A stretch of DNA of 12,113 nucleotides. It comes from Actinomycetes bacterium. GTDB taxonomy: Bacteria; Actinomycetota; Actinomycetes; Propionibacteriales; Nocardioidaceae. Below the pieces are notes generated by a model. That model saw only the letters and a program-made list of their open reading frames with translations, had not been told where the DNA came from and did not search any database. Where the stretch lies: assembly GCA_023252095.1 (NCBI GenBank), contig JAHEXN010000074.1, positions 1 to 12,113 on the forward strand, in the 5' to 3' direction. Made by a program: the position numbers and the translations under genes. Shown here piece by piece: positions 1 through 9,175 of the stretch (its first letter is position 1; the number at the start of each line of letters is the position of its first letter).

Positions 1-2091
<2,091 letters not shown>

Positions 2092-2155
2092 GCCGGCGGG
2101 CCGGACGGGCTCACGAAGATGACCGCGCTGGGGCCGGCGTGATGGGATGGGCGGC

Positions 2156-3343
2156 ATGACCGAGGAGCTCCGCCGACCGACGGCCGTCACGCTGGCGTGT
2201 GCGGGCGCGGCGTTCGCGGCCGTCGTCGTGCTCACCAGCACGATCGGCCTCCTGGCCGACTGGGGCTCGTTGGAGCTCCAGGAGGTCGTCACGGAGGTCA
2301 TCGACGAGGCCGGGCTCGCGGGCAGCGTCTCGCTCGAGACGGCGCTCGCCTGGCTGCACGCGTGGTTCTACGTCGTCGTGGTCCTGGCCGTCGCGGTGCT
2401 GGTCCTGGCCGTCTACACGGCGCGCGGCGACCGGCCGTCGCGCATCGCGCTCACGGTCCTGTGCGCGTTCGGTGGTCTCACCGGAGCGATGTTCGGCGCG
2501 ATCCTCCCGGGCATCGTGCTGATCGCCGCCACCTTCATGCTGTGGTGGCCCGAGGCGCGCGTCTGGTTCGACCTGAAGAACGGTCGTACGCCCTCGCCGC
2601 AGCTCGTCGCACGGGCCCGCGCTCGTCAGGGGCTCGGGACTGAACGAGCCCGCGACGCCGACGTCGACGCCCTCACCGGCCGTGCGCCCCTGCCGCCTCA
2701 GCACCCCGCCCACGGCGGGCCCGGCGCGCCGCCTCCGCGGGTCTCCGGCGTCACGCCGCCGCCTCCGCACCACCCCCACCACCCCCACCACCCCGGCTAC
2801 CCGTCGCCCGGGTGGGGTCCTCCGCTGCCCGTCGTGCCGCGCCGACAGGGTCTGCCCGGCACGCTCGTCGGGGCAGCCGTCACGATGATCGTGGGCAGCC
2901 TGCTCACGGCCGTCACGACGGGCTCCATCGCGTTCCTGTACCTCGTGCGGGAAGTCGCGCCGGGCGCCTACGACGAGGCCGTCAAGGGTGACGACCCCTT
3001 GCTGGACTCCGTGCCGGGCCTCGCTCGGGGAGACGACGGCGTGACCCTGGCGATCGTCGTCCTGTCGGGATTCGCCCTCGTCGCGCTGGTCGCCGTGGGC
3101 GTCGCCGCCGCGCTTCTGCTCGGTCGTCGTCGACTCCGTGTGCCGGCGCTCGCCCTGGCGCTCCTCGGCGCGGTGGCCAGCGCCCTCGTGGCCCCGAGCC
3201 TGCCCTCGGCCCTCCTGATCACCGCCGCCTGCATCGCCACCTACGTGCTGCTGCGGCACCCGTCGGTACGGCTCTGGTCGGCGTCCGGTGAGTCCCGTCA
3301 CGTCGGGCCCTCCCAGATGCTGGACCAGCCCCCACGCTCGTAG
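2156..3343 (+). CDS. Internally duplicated polytopic membrane protein with Pro/His-rich linker
   Basis: I do not recognise this family. The product (about 395 aa) reads as two similar membrane halves. Each has a hydrophobic helix, an extracytoplasmic loop of 30-40 residues, a second helix, a short basic loop (DRPSR in half 1, GRRRLR in half 2), then two closely spaced Gly/Ala-rich helices ending in a matching tag: PEARVWF (about 132-138) and PSVRLW (about 369-374). A cytoplasmic linker of about 95 residues joins them. It is basic and charged at first, then Pro/His/Gly-rich with three HHP repeats (about 205-213). Translation could also begin at the in-frame ATG at 2147, three codons upstream. 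I prefer 2156 because MTEELRRP is a natural N-terminus, but neither start has a strong ribosome site. It lies 64 nt after clpB and ends 9 nt before ndh. Codon use matches the neighbours. Function unknown. Confidence 0.85.
   Translation: MTEELRRPTAVTLACAGAAFAAVVVLTSTIGLLADWGSLELQEVVTEVIDEAGLAGSVSLETALAWLHAWFYVVVVLAVAVLVLAVYTARGDRPSRIALTVLCAFGGLTGAMFGAILPGIVLIAATFMLWWPEARVWFDLKNGRTPSPQLVARARARQGLGTERARDADVDALTGRAPLPPQHPAHGGPGAPPPRVSGVTPPPPHHPHHPHHPGYPSPGWGPPLPVVPRRQGLPGTLVGAAVTMIVGSLLTAVTTGSIAFLYLVREVAPGAYDEAVKGDDPLLDSVPGLARGDDGVTLAIVVLSGFALVALVAVGVAAALLLGRRRLRVPALALALLGAVASALVAPSLPSALLITAACIATYVLLRHPSVRLWSASGESRHVGPSQMLDQPPRS
2768..2794 (+). repeat. In-frame 9-bp tandem repeat encoding (HHP)x3
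   Basis: Three perfect copies of CACCACCCC, in frame with the membrane-protein gene, encode His-His-Pro three times in its cytoplasmic linker. A perfect 9-bp array is prone to slippage, so copy number, and with it linker length, may vary between strains. The cluster of six histidines could bind metal, but nothing else in the sequence supports that. Confidence 0.9.
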
Positions 3344-3352
3344 ACTGGACGT
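3341..3352 (+). promoter_or_regulatory. Probable leaderless promoter of ndh (-10 TAGACT)
   Basis: TAGACT at 3341-3346 is followed by exactly six bases (GGACGT) and then the ATG of ndh at 3353. This is the spacing expected when transcription starts at the A of the start codon, as in the leaderless mRNAs common in actinomycetes. No purine-rich ribosome site precedes the ATG. The TAG of the -10 box is also the stop codon of the upstream membrane-protein gene. I see no clear -35 hexamer at 16-18 bp. Confidence 0.65.
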
Positions 3353-4717
3353 ATGACCGATCGACAGCCGTCCAGCCCGAAGCGCCCGCACGTCGTGGTG
3401 GTCGGAGGCGGCTTCGGCGGCCTCGCCCTGGTGCGCAAGCTCAAGCGCGCCGACGTGTCGATCACGCTGATCGACCGGCACACGTACAACACGTTCCAGC
3501 CGCTGCTGTACCAGGTCGCCACCGCGAGTCTGAACCCCGGTGACATCACGTGGTTCCTGCGCGCCGTGCGAGCACGCCAGCGCAACGTGCGCTTCCTCAA
3601 GGGCATCGTCACGGGCATCGACCACGACCAGAAGCTGCTGCGCCTGCACGGTGACGTGTCGGTCTCGTACGACTACCTCGTGCTCGCGAACGGCGTCACG
3701 ACGAACTTCTTCGGCACCCCGGGCGCCGAGGAGTTCGCGATCCCGCTCTACAAGCGCTCGCAGGCGCTCGAGGTCCGCGACCGCCTCTTCGAGAACCTCG
3801 AGGAGTTCGCGATCAACGGTCAGGACTCCGACCTGCGCATCGTCGTCGTCGGTGGTGGCGCCACGGGCGTCGAGACCGCGGGAGCGTTCGCCGAGTTCCG
3901 CAACAACGACATGCCCACGACCTACCCCGAGCTGGACCGCGACAAGATCCACGTCACGCTGCTCGAGATGGCACCCGACGTGCTCGGCCCGTTCCACGAG
4001 AAGCTGCGCGCCTACGCCAAGCGCTCGCTCGAGAAGCGCGAGGTCGACCTGCGCCTCAACACGGCGGTCAAGGAGGTCCGCGCCGACGGCGTGCTCGTCG
4101 AGCACGACGGCCACGAGGAGTTCCTCGAGGCCGGCATCGTCGTGTGGGCCACGGGCGTCACGGCGCACCCCACGGTGCTCGACTGGAACGTGCCGCAGGG
4201 CCGTGGCGGCCGCATCGAGGTCGACGAGCACCAGGCGGTCAACGGGCTCGAGAACACGTTCGCGATCGGGGACATCTCGATCGGCCCGTCGTCGCTCCCG
4301 CAGCTGGCCCAGCCGGCCATCCAGGGCGGCAAGCACGTCGGCCGCCTCATCAAGGCCGACCTCAAGGGCAAGCGCGCCCACGTCAAGCCGTTCAAGTACT
4401 CCGACAAGGGCACGATGGCCACGATCGGCAAGTCGTCGGCCGTCGCGGAGATCACCCACCTGCCGCGGCTCACGGGTTTCCCGGCCTGGATCATCTGGGT
4501 CGGGCTCCACGTCGCGACGCTGCTGGGCAACCGCAACCGGCTCGCCACGATGATCAACCTCGGCAGCAAGTACCTGTTCAGCGGCAGCCACAACGCGATC
4601 GTGGGCGAGACCCCGTACGTCGTGGCCAAGCACGAGATGCACATCACCCCGGCCGTCAAGAAGGCCCAGGTGCGCCGCGTCGAGGCCCGCAAGCAGGCCG
4701 AGAGCGCCGACAAGTAG
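3353..4717 (+). CDS. ndh: Type II NADH:quinone oxidoreductase (NDH-2)
   Basis: Single-subunit, non-proton-pumping flavoenzyme that passes electrons from NADH through FAD to menaquinone at the inner face of the membrane. The 454-aa product has the N-terminal FAD dinucleotide site VVVGGGFGG (15-23), the family segment NTFQPLLYQVATASL (46-60), the NADH site VVVGGGATG (164-172), VVWATGVTAHP (263-273), the FAD-contacting AIGD (304-307) and the quinone-site motif AQPAIQ (319-324). A C-terminal amphipathic stretch near 375-410 (FPAWIIWVGLHV onward) is the usual membrane anchor. The tail is strongly basic. Length and motif order are normal for actinobacterial NDH-2. It has its own leaderless promoter and is separated by 86 nt from the ethanolamine operon, so it is probably a single-gene unit. 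I see no convincing terminator in the 86-nt gap. Confidence 0.95.
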   Translation: MTDRQPSSPKRPHVVVVGGGFGGLALVRKLKRADVSITLIDRHTYNTFQPLLYQVATASLNPGDITWFLRAVRARQRNVRFLKGIVTGIDHDQKLLRLHGDVSVSYDYLVLANGVTTNFFGTPGAEEFAIPLYKRSQALEVRDRLFENLEEFAINGQDSDLRIVVVGGGATGVETAGAFAEFRNNDMPTTYPELDRDKIHVTLLEMAPDVLGPFHEKLRAYAKRSLEKREVDLRLNTAVKEVRADGVLVEHDGHEEFLEAGIVVWATGVTAHPTVLDWNVPQGRGGRIEVDEHQAVNGLENTFAIGDISIGPSSLPQLAQPAIQGGKHVGRLIKADLKGKRAHVKPFKYSDKGTMATIGKSSAVAEITHLPRLTGFPAWIIWVGLHVATLLGNRNRLATMINLGSKYLFSGSHNAIVGETPYVVAKHEMHITPAVKKAQVRRVEARKQAESADK

Positions 4718-4791
4718 CGCCGTCCGCGGCCCTCGGCGGCAGCGAAACCAGAACTGAGCGCCGACGACATCCAGACGAAACGGCCAGTCCC

Positions 4792-4803
4792 TAGCGTCGG
4801 AGG
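4792..4803 (+). promoter_or_regulatory. Probable leaderless promoter of the ethanolamine operon (-10 TAGCGT)
   Basis: TAGCGT at 4792-4797, a six-base spacer CGGAGG, then ATG at 4804. The geometry is the same as at ndh and the thioesterase gene. The GGAGG in the spacer looks like a Shine-Dalgarno core but abuts the ATG with no gap, too close to act as one, so a transcript starting at the ATG is the better reading. No recognisable -35 box or operator palindrome is seen in the 86-nt intergenic region. Confidence 0.6.
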
Positions 4804-6246
4804 ATGGCCCTGAGCGACGCGGATCGATCCGCCCCGAAGACCCCTGCCGCTGGCGCGTCCGATGCCGACGAGTACCTGGAGAAGCGCCAGCTCCGGACGG
4901 GCAGCGCCGGGTGGGTCCTGCTGGCCGGTCTCGGCGTCAGCTACGTCGTCTCGGGCGACTACTCCGGCTGGAACTTCGGACTTGCCGAGGGCGGCTTCGG
5001 CGGACTGGCGATCGCCTCGGTCCTCGTGGCCGGCATGTACCTGGCGCTCGTGCTGGGCATGGCCGAGCTGTCCTCGGCCCTTCCGGCCGCTGGCGGCGGG
5101 TACACGTTCGCCCGTCGGGCCCTCGGCCCCTGGGGCGGGTTCGCCACCGGGACCGCGATCCTGATCGAGTACGCGATCGCGCCGGCCGCCATCGCGACCT
5201 TCATCGGCGCCTACGTCGAGTCGCTCGGGCTGTTCGGCATCACGGACGGGTGGTGGGTCTACCTCGCGGTGTACCTGCTGTTCATCGCCGTGCACCTGGC
5301 CGGTGTCGGTGAGGCGCTCAAGGTCATGTTCGTCATCACGTCGGTCGCGCTGCTCGGTCTCGTCGTGTTCGCGATCGCCGCGATCGCCGACTTCGACGTC
5401 GCCAACCTCACCGACATCGCCCCGACCGACGCCGCCGGGGCGTCCGAGCTGCTGCCGTTCGGGGTCATGGGGATCTGGGCCGCACTGCCGTTCGCGATCT
5501 GGTTCTTCCTCGCGATCGAGGGCGTGCCGCTGGCGGCCGAGGAGACGACCGAGCCGGAGAAGAACGTGCCGAAGGGCATCATCGCGGCGATGGGCGTGCT
5601 GCTCGTGACGTGCGTGCTGTCGCTCGTGCTCGCGACCGGCGCCGGCGGCGCGGAGGCGATGTCGGCCTCCGGCAACCCGCTGGTCGAGGCGCTGAGCAAC
5701 GACACCGCCGCGAAGATCGTCAACTACATCGGGCTCGCTGGCCTCGTGGCAAGCTTCTTCTCGATCATCTACGCGTACTCCCGCCAGCTGTTCGCCCTGT
5801 CGCGCGCGGGGTACCTGCCGACCTCGCTCTCGGTCACGAACTCGCGCAAGGCCCCCACGCTGGCCCTCATCGTGCCGGGGGTGATCGGTTTCGCGCTGAC
5901 GTTCACGGGCGGCGGGGCGCTGCTGCTCAACATGGCCGTGTTCGGTGCCGCGTTGAGCTACGTGCTGATCATGGTCAGCCACATCGTGCTGCGGGTGAAG
6001 CAGCCCGATATGCCCCGCCCGTACCGGACCCCCGGCGGCATCGCCACGACCGGCTTCGCCCTCGTCGTCGCGGTGCTGGCGGTCGTCGCCACGTTCCTGG
6101 TCGACAGCACGGCCGCGCTGTGGTGCCTGGCGGTCTTCGCGGCCTTCCTGGCCTACTTCGGTCTGCACAGCCGTCATCACCTCGTCGCGGCCTCGCCGGA
6201 CGAGGAGTTCGCGGCGCTGGCCGAGGCCTCGATGGACCTCGAGTGA
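4804..6246 (+). CDS. eat: Ethanolamine permease (APC superfamily)
   Basis: Inner-membrane amino acid-polyamine-organocation transporter, most likely importing ethanolamine. The 480-aa product has a hydrophilic N-terminus of about 33 residues followed by roughly 12 hydrophobic segments. Landmarks are the early GMAELSSALPAAGGGYTFARR segment (about 85-105; APC helix 3 region), FFLAIEGVPLAAEETTEPEKN (about 233-255), the helix-8 stretch SFFSIIYAYSRQLFALSRAGYLP (about 317-339) and a late MPRPYRTPGG loop. These fit the ethanolamine permease subfamily better than generic amino-acid permeases. The strongest evidence is context: the GTG start of eutB overlaps the stop of this gene (GTGA, 6243-6246), so transporter and enzyme are translationally coupled. 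A leaderless promoter precedes it. Substrate is inferred from subfamily resemblance plus linkage. Confidence 0.92.
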   Translation: MALSDADRSAPKTPAAGASDADEYLEKRQLRTGSAGWVLLAGLGVSYVVSGDYSGWNFGLAEGGFGGLAIASVLVAGMYLALVLGMAELSSALPAAGGGYTFARRALGPWGGFATGTAILIEYAIAPAAIATFIGAYVESLGLFGITDGWWVYLAVYLLFIAVHLAGVGEALKVMFVITSVALLGLVVFAIAAIADFDVANLTDIAPTDAAGASELLPFGVMGIWAALPFAIWFFLAIEGVPLAAEETTEPEKNVPKGIIAAMGVLLVTCVLSLVLATGAGGAEAMSASGNPLVEALSNDTAAKIVNYIGLAGLVASFFSIIYAYSRQLFALSRAGYLPTSLSVTNSRKAPTLALIVPGVIGFALTFTGGGALLLNMAVFGAALSYVLIMVSHIVLRVKQPDMPRPYRTPGGIATTGFALVVAVLAVVATFLVDSTAALWCLAVFAAFLAYFGLHSRHHLVAASPDEEFAALAEASMDLE

Positions 6247-7652
6247 TCCGGCGGCACACGCTCGGCGGCACGTCCTACGTCTTCGAGGGTCTCGTCGACC
6301 TGATGGCGAAGGCGACGCCGACGCGTTCGGGCGACCAGCTCGCCGGCTGCGCGGCGGAGTCCGACGCCGAGCGGGTCGCGGCCGCGTGGGCGCTGGCCGA
6401 CGAGCCACTCGCGACCTTCCTCGACGAGGTCGTCGTGCCCTACGAGTCCGACGAGATCACGCGACTCATCATCGACTCGCACGACACGGCCGCCTTCGCG
6501 CCGGTCGCCCACTTGACGGTCGGCGGGTTGCGCGACTGGCTCCTCGAGACCGCGGCACGCCCCGACTCCGCTGCGACGCTCGCGGCCGTGTCTCCGGGCC
6601 TGACGCCCGAGATGGTCGCGGCGGTCTCCAAGCTCATGCGGAACCAGGACCTCATCGCCGTGGCGGCGGCGATGCGGGTCACGACGGGCTTCCGGACGAC
6701 GATCGGGCTGCCGGGCCGCATCGCGACCCGGCTGCAGCCCAACCACCCCACGGACGACCCGGCGGGCATCGCCGCCGCCACGCTCGACGGCCTGCTCATG
6801 GGTTCGGGCGACGCGGTCGTCGGGATCAACCCGGCGTCGGACTCGCCCCAGGCGACCGCGCGGCTCCTGCACCTGCTCGACGACGTGCGCCAGCGCTTCG
6901 ACATCCCGATGCAGTCCTGCGTGCTCTCGCACGTCACGACGACGGTCGACCTGATCGAGCAGGGCGTGCCGGTCGACCTGGTGTTCCAGTCGATCGCGGG
7001 CACCGAGGGCGCCAACACGAGCTTCGGGGTCACGGTGGCGATGCTGCGGGAGGCCAACGAGGCGGGCCGCTCGCTCGGGCGGGGCAGCGTCGGTGACAAC
7101 GTCATGTACCTCGAGACCGGGCAGGGATCGGCGCTGTCGGCCGGGGCCCACCTCGGCGTGGGAGGCCGGCCGGTCGACCAGCAGACCCTCGAGACGCGCT
7201 CGTACGGACTCGCGCGGGCGCTGGATCCCCTGCTCATCAACACGGTCGTCGGCTTCATCGGTCCGGAGTACCTCTACGACGGCAAGCAGATCGTGCGGGC
7301 AGGGCTGGAGGACCACTTCTGCGGCAAGCTCCTGGGCCTGCCGATGGGCGTCGACGTCTGCTACACCAACCACGCCGAGGCCGACTCCGACGACATGGAC
7401 ACCCTCGTGACGCTGCTCGGTGTCGCGGGAGCCGCGTTCGTGATCGCGGTGCCGGGCGCCGACGACGTCATGCTGGGCTACCAGTCCCTCTCGTTCCACG
7501 ATGCGCTCTACGTCCGGCAGGTGCTGGGCCTGCGTCCGGCGCCCGAGTTCGAGGCCTGGCTCGACCGCATGGGCATGGTGGACGAGCAGGGGCGGGTCGT
7601 CCCAGCTGAGCTCGCCGGCTCCCCCCTGCTCTCCCTGACGGGTCCGGCATGA
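6243..7652 (+). CDS. eutB: Ethanolamine ammonia-lyase large subunit EutB
   Basis: Catalytic subunit of the adenosylcobalamin-dependent lyase that converts ethanolamine to acetaldehyde and ammonia, working with EutC. I start it at the GTG at 6243, overlapping the permease stop, because similarity to E. coli EutB begins there (RRHTLGGTSYVFEGLVDLMAKA). The reading frame stays open further upstream, but only as a shadow of the permease gene. The 469-aa product matches EutB along its length: LTPEMVAAVSK (120-130), TRLQPN (162-167), VVGINP (192-197), CVLSHVTT (226-233), ETGQGSALSAGA (291-302), NTVVGFIGPEYLY (333-345) and VDVCYTNH (370-377). By alignment, the E. coli substrate-site residues R160, Q162, N193, E287 and D362 correspond to R163, Q165, N196, E291 and D371, all present. 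A short insertion, GVGGRP, follows the Glu motif. Its stop overlaps the eutC start. Confidence 0.97.
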   Translation: MIRRHTLGGTSYVFEGLVDLMAKATPTRSGDQLAGCAAESDAERVAAAWALADEPLATFLDEVVVPYESDEITRLIIDSHDTAAFAPVAHLTVGGLRDWLLETAARPDSAATLAAVSPGLTPEMVAAVSKLMRNQDLIAVAAAMRVTTGFRTTIGLPGRIATRLQPNHPTDDPAGIAAATLDGLLMGSGDAVVGINPASDSPQATARLLHLLDDVRQRFDIPMQSCVLSHVTTTVDLIEQGVPVDLVFQSIAGTEGANTSFGVTVAMLREANEAGRSLGRGSVGDNVMYLETGQGSALSAGAHLGVGGRPVDQQTLETRSYGLARALDPLLINTVVGFIGPEYLYDGKQIVRAGLEDHFCGKLLGLPMGVDVCYTNHAEADSDDMDTLVTLLGVAGAAFVIAVPGADDVMLGYQSLSFHDALYVRQVLGLRPAPEFEAWLDRMGMVDEQGRVVPAELAGSPLLSLTGPA

Positions 7653-8392
7653 GCGGGGACCTGGAGACGGATCCGTGGACCGCGCTGCGGCGGACGACCC
7701 AGGCCCGCATCGGCCTCGGGCGGGTGGGCAGCGCGCTGCCGACGACGCGGGCCCTCGAGTTCGCGGCGGCGCACGCGGCCGCCCGCGACGCCGTGCACGA
7801 GCCGCTCGAGCTCGACCCGTTCCTGACGGAGGTGGGCGGTGTCGGTCTCGGGGCACCGGTGCACGTCCGTAGTCGGGCGGGCTCGCGCGGTGAGTACCTG
7901 CGACGACCGGACCTCGGCCGCCAGCCCGACGATCTCGGCGGGCTGGCGGCGGGCGACCACGACCTCGCGATCGTGCTGGCCGACGGTCTGTCACCCCGCG
8001 CGCTCGCCGACCACGGCGTCGGCATGCTCGAGGCGCTGGTCCAGGCCTTCGACGGTCGGTACCGGCTGGCGCCGCCGGTCGTGGCGACGCAGGCGAGGGT
8101 CGCGCTGGGCGACCACGTGGGCGAGGCGCTGGGCGTCACGACCGTCGTGGTCGTGATCGGTGAGCGTCCGGGCCTGTCGGTCGCGGACAGCCTGGGCCTG
8201 TACCTCACGCACGAGCCGCGTCCGGGCCGCAGCGACGCCGACCGCAACTGCATCTCGAACATCCACCCACCCGGGGGCCTCGACTACGCGACGGCGGCCC
8301 GCACGGCAGCGGCGCTCGTGGCGGGCTCGCGGGAGCTGGGGGCCTCGGGCGTGCGGCTCAAGGACCAGGGCGGCCTCGAGCTGGAGGTCTGA
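7649..8392 (+). CDS. eutC: Ethanolamine ammonia-lyase small subunit EutC
   Basis: Small subunit that completes the cobalamin-binding site of ethanolamine ammonia-lyase at the interface with EutB. The 247-aa product has the EutC landmarks TQARIGLGR (17-25), YLRRPDLGR (83-91), ADGLSP (111-116), GERPGLSVADSLG (171-183) and DADRNCISNIHPPG (196-209). It is shorter than E. coli EutC (295 aa), mainly because it lacks most of the variable N-terminal extension. The conserved core is complete. Its ATG overlaps the eutB stop (ATGA, 7649-7652), so the subunits are translationally coupled, as expected for a stoichiometric complex. It is the last visible gene of the operon. No eutA reactivase or acetaldehyde dehydrogenase follows. 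The next gene is convergent, with only 6 bp between the two stop codons. Confidence 0.96.
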   Translation: MSGDLETDPWTALRRTTQARIGLGRVGSALPTTRALEFAAAHAAARDAVHEPLELDPFLTEVGGVGLGAPVHVRSRAGSRGEYLRRPDLGRQPDDLGGLAAGDHDLAIVLADGLSPRALADHGVGMLEALVQAFDGRYRLAPPVVATQARVALGDHVGEALGVTTVVVVIGERPGLSVADSLGLYLTHEPRPGRSDADRNCISNIHPPGGLDYATAARTAAALVAGSRELGASGVRLKDQGGLELEV

Positions 8393-8398
8393 CCCGGC

Positions 8399-9151
8399 TC
8401 AGCCGAGGACGCGCCGGGCCTCGAGCATCGCGGGTCCGTACCAGGTCAGCAGCCGACCGGAGACGAGCCGCGTGGCGGCGTTCGTGAAGGCCTCGGGCCC
8501 GTCCTCGGCGGTGAACACGTACGGCTCGTCCGGCAGCAGCACGACGTCGATCTCGGGGACGTCGACCTGCGTGAGCTCGACACGGGGATAGCGGTCGACC
8601 TCGGCACCCGGGTCCGGATCGGCACCGAAGTGGTTGGAGTACCCGAGCCGCTGCAGCAGGTCGTCGGTGTAGGTGCGGGGACCCACGACCATCCACGGAT
8701 CGCGCCAGATCGGCACCGCTGTGGATCCCCGCGGCTCCGCAGGCGCCGACCAGGCGGCCTCGGCCTCGGTCAGCCAGTCGGGCACGCCCCAGCCGAGCGC
8801 CTCGTCGAAGAGCCGTCGCATCGAGGTGATGGCCTCGTCGACGGTCTCGATCCGCGTGACCCACACCGGCACGCCCGCGTCGCGCAGGCGACGCACGTCG
8901 AGCTCGCGGTTCTCCTCCTGGTTCGCGACGACGAGGTCAGGCGTCAACGCCTCGATCGCCGCGCGGTCGGGGTTCTTGGTGCCCCGGACGCGGGGGAGGT
9001 CGAGGTCCGCGGGGTGGGTGCACCAGTCGGTGGCGCCCACGAGAGCGTCGCGCCTGGTCGCCGCGACGGCCTCGGTCAGTGACGGCACGAGGCTCACGAG
9101 TCGGCGGACGGGTCGGTCGATCGGGACCTCGGTGCCCAGGTCGTCGCGCAT
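8399..9151 (-). CDS. BtuF-like helical-backbone metal receptor, no signal peptide
   Basis: Resembles the substrate-binding fold of iron-siderophore/cobalamin ABC importers (BtuF/FhuD type): an N-terminal RRLVSLVPSLTEAV segment (17-30), GATDWCTHP (39-47), RGTKNPD (56-62), LTPDLVVANQEENR (69-82), a central helix-rich stretch, and a C-terminal lobe with PEIDVVLLPDEPYVF. The striking feature is what is missing: there is no signal peptide or lipobox Cys, so it should stay in the cytosol, and no permease or ATPase gene is beside it. I start it at the ATG at 9151 (250 aa). A longer frame reaches an ATG at 9220, but that would run through the promoter and palindrome of the divergent gene and adds no hydrophobic leader. 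It is convergent with eutC. A cobalamin-related role is possible but unproven. Such solitary proteins are known in actinobacteria without an assigned function. Confidence 0.88.
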   Translation of the reverse strand: MRDDLGTEVPIDRPVRRLVSLVPSLTEAVAATRRDALVGATDWCTHPADLDLPRVRGTKNPDRAAIEALTPDLVVANQEENRELDVRRLRDAGVPVWVTRIETVDEAITSMRRLFDEALGWGVPDWLTEAEAAWSAPAEPRGSTAVPIWRDPWMVVGPRTYTDDLLQRLGYSNHFGADPDPGAEVDRYPRVELTQVDVPEIDVVLLPDEPYVFTAEDGPEAFTNAATRLVSGRLLTWYGPAMLEARRVLG

Positions 9152-9157
9152 GTTCAG

Positions 9158-9163
9158 ATTCTT
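9158..9163 (-). promoter_or_regulatory. Possible leaderless -10 box of the metal-receptor gene
   Basis: On the minus strand AAGAAT sits six bases (CTGAAC) upstream of the ATG at 9151. It keeps the second-position A and last-position T of a -10 box but not the first T. No Shine-Dalgarno sequence precedes this ATG, which makes a leaderless start plausible. The match is weak. Confidence 0.25.
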
Positions 9164-9175
9164 GCGCACCGGCCC

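Noticed and set aside
2111..4642. 843-codon open frame on the minus strand opposite the membrane protein and ndh
   Set aside because: Composition is Arg/Asp/Glu/His-biased with no domain, and it runs antisense to two well-supported genes. Long antisense frames are expected in DNA whose third codon positions are almost all G or C.
5610..6242. Upstream extension of the eutB frame by about 210 codons
   Set aside because: The extension overlaps the permease C-terminal half and is Arg/Pro-rich junk. EutB similarity begins at the GTG at 6243.
4012..6408. 798-codon open frame on the minus strand opposite ndh and eat
   Set aside because: Same G+C artefact. It crosses the 3' end of ndh, the intergenic region and the whole permease, with no recognisable motif.
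6177..7994. 605-codon open frame on the minus strand opposite eutB and eutC
   Set aside because: Antisense to two genes with complete family motifs. The product is low-complexity and charged.
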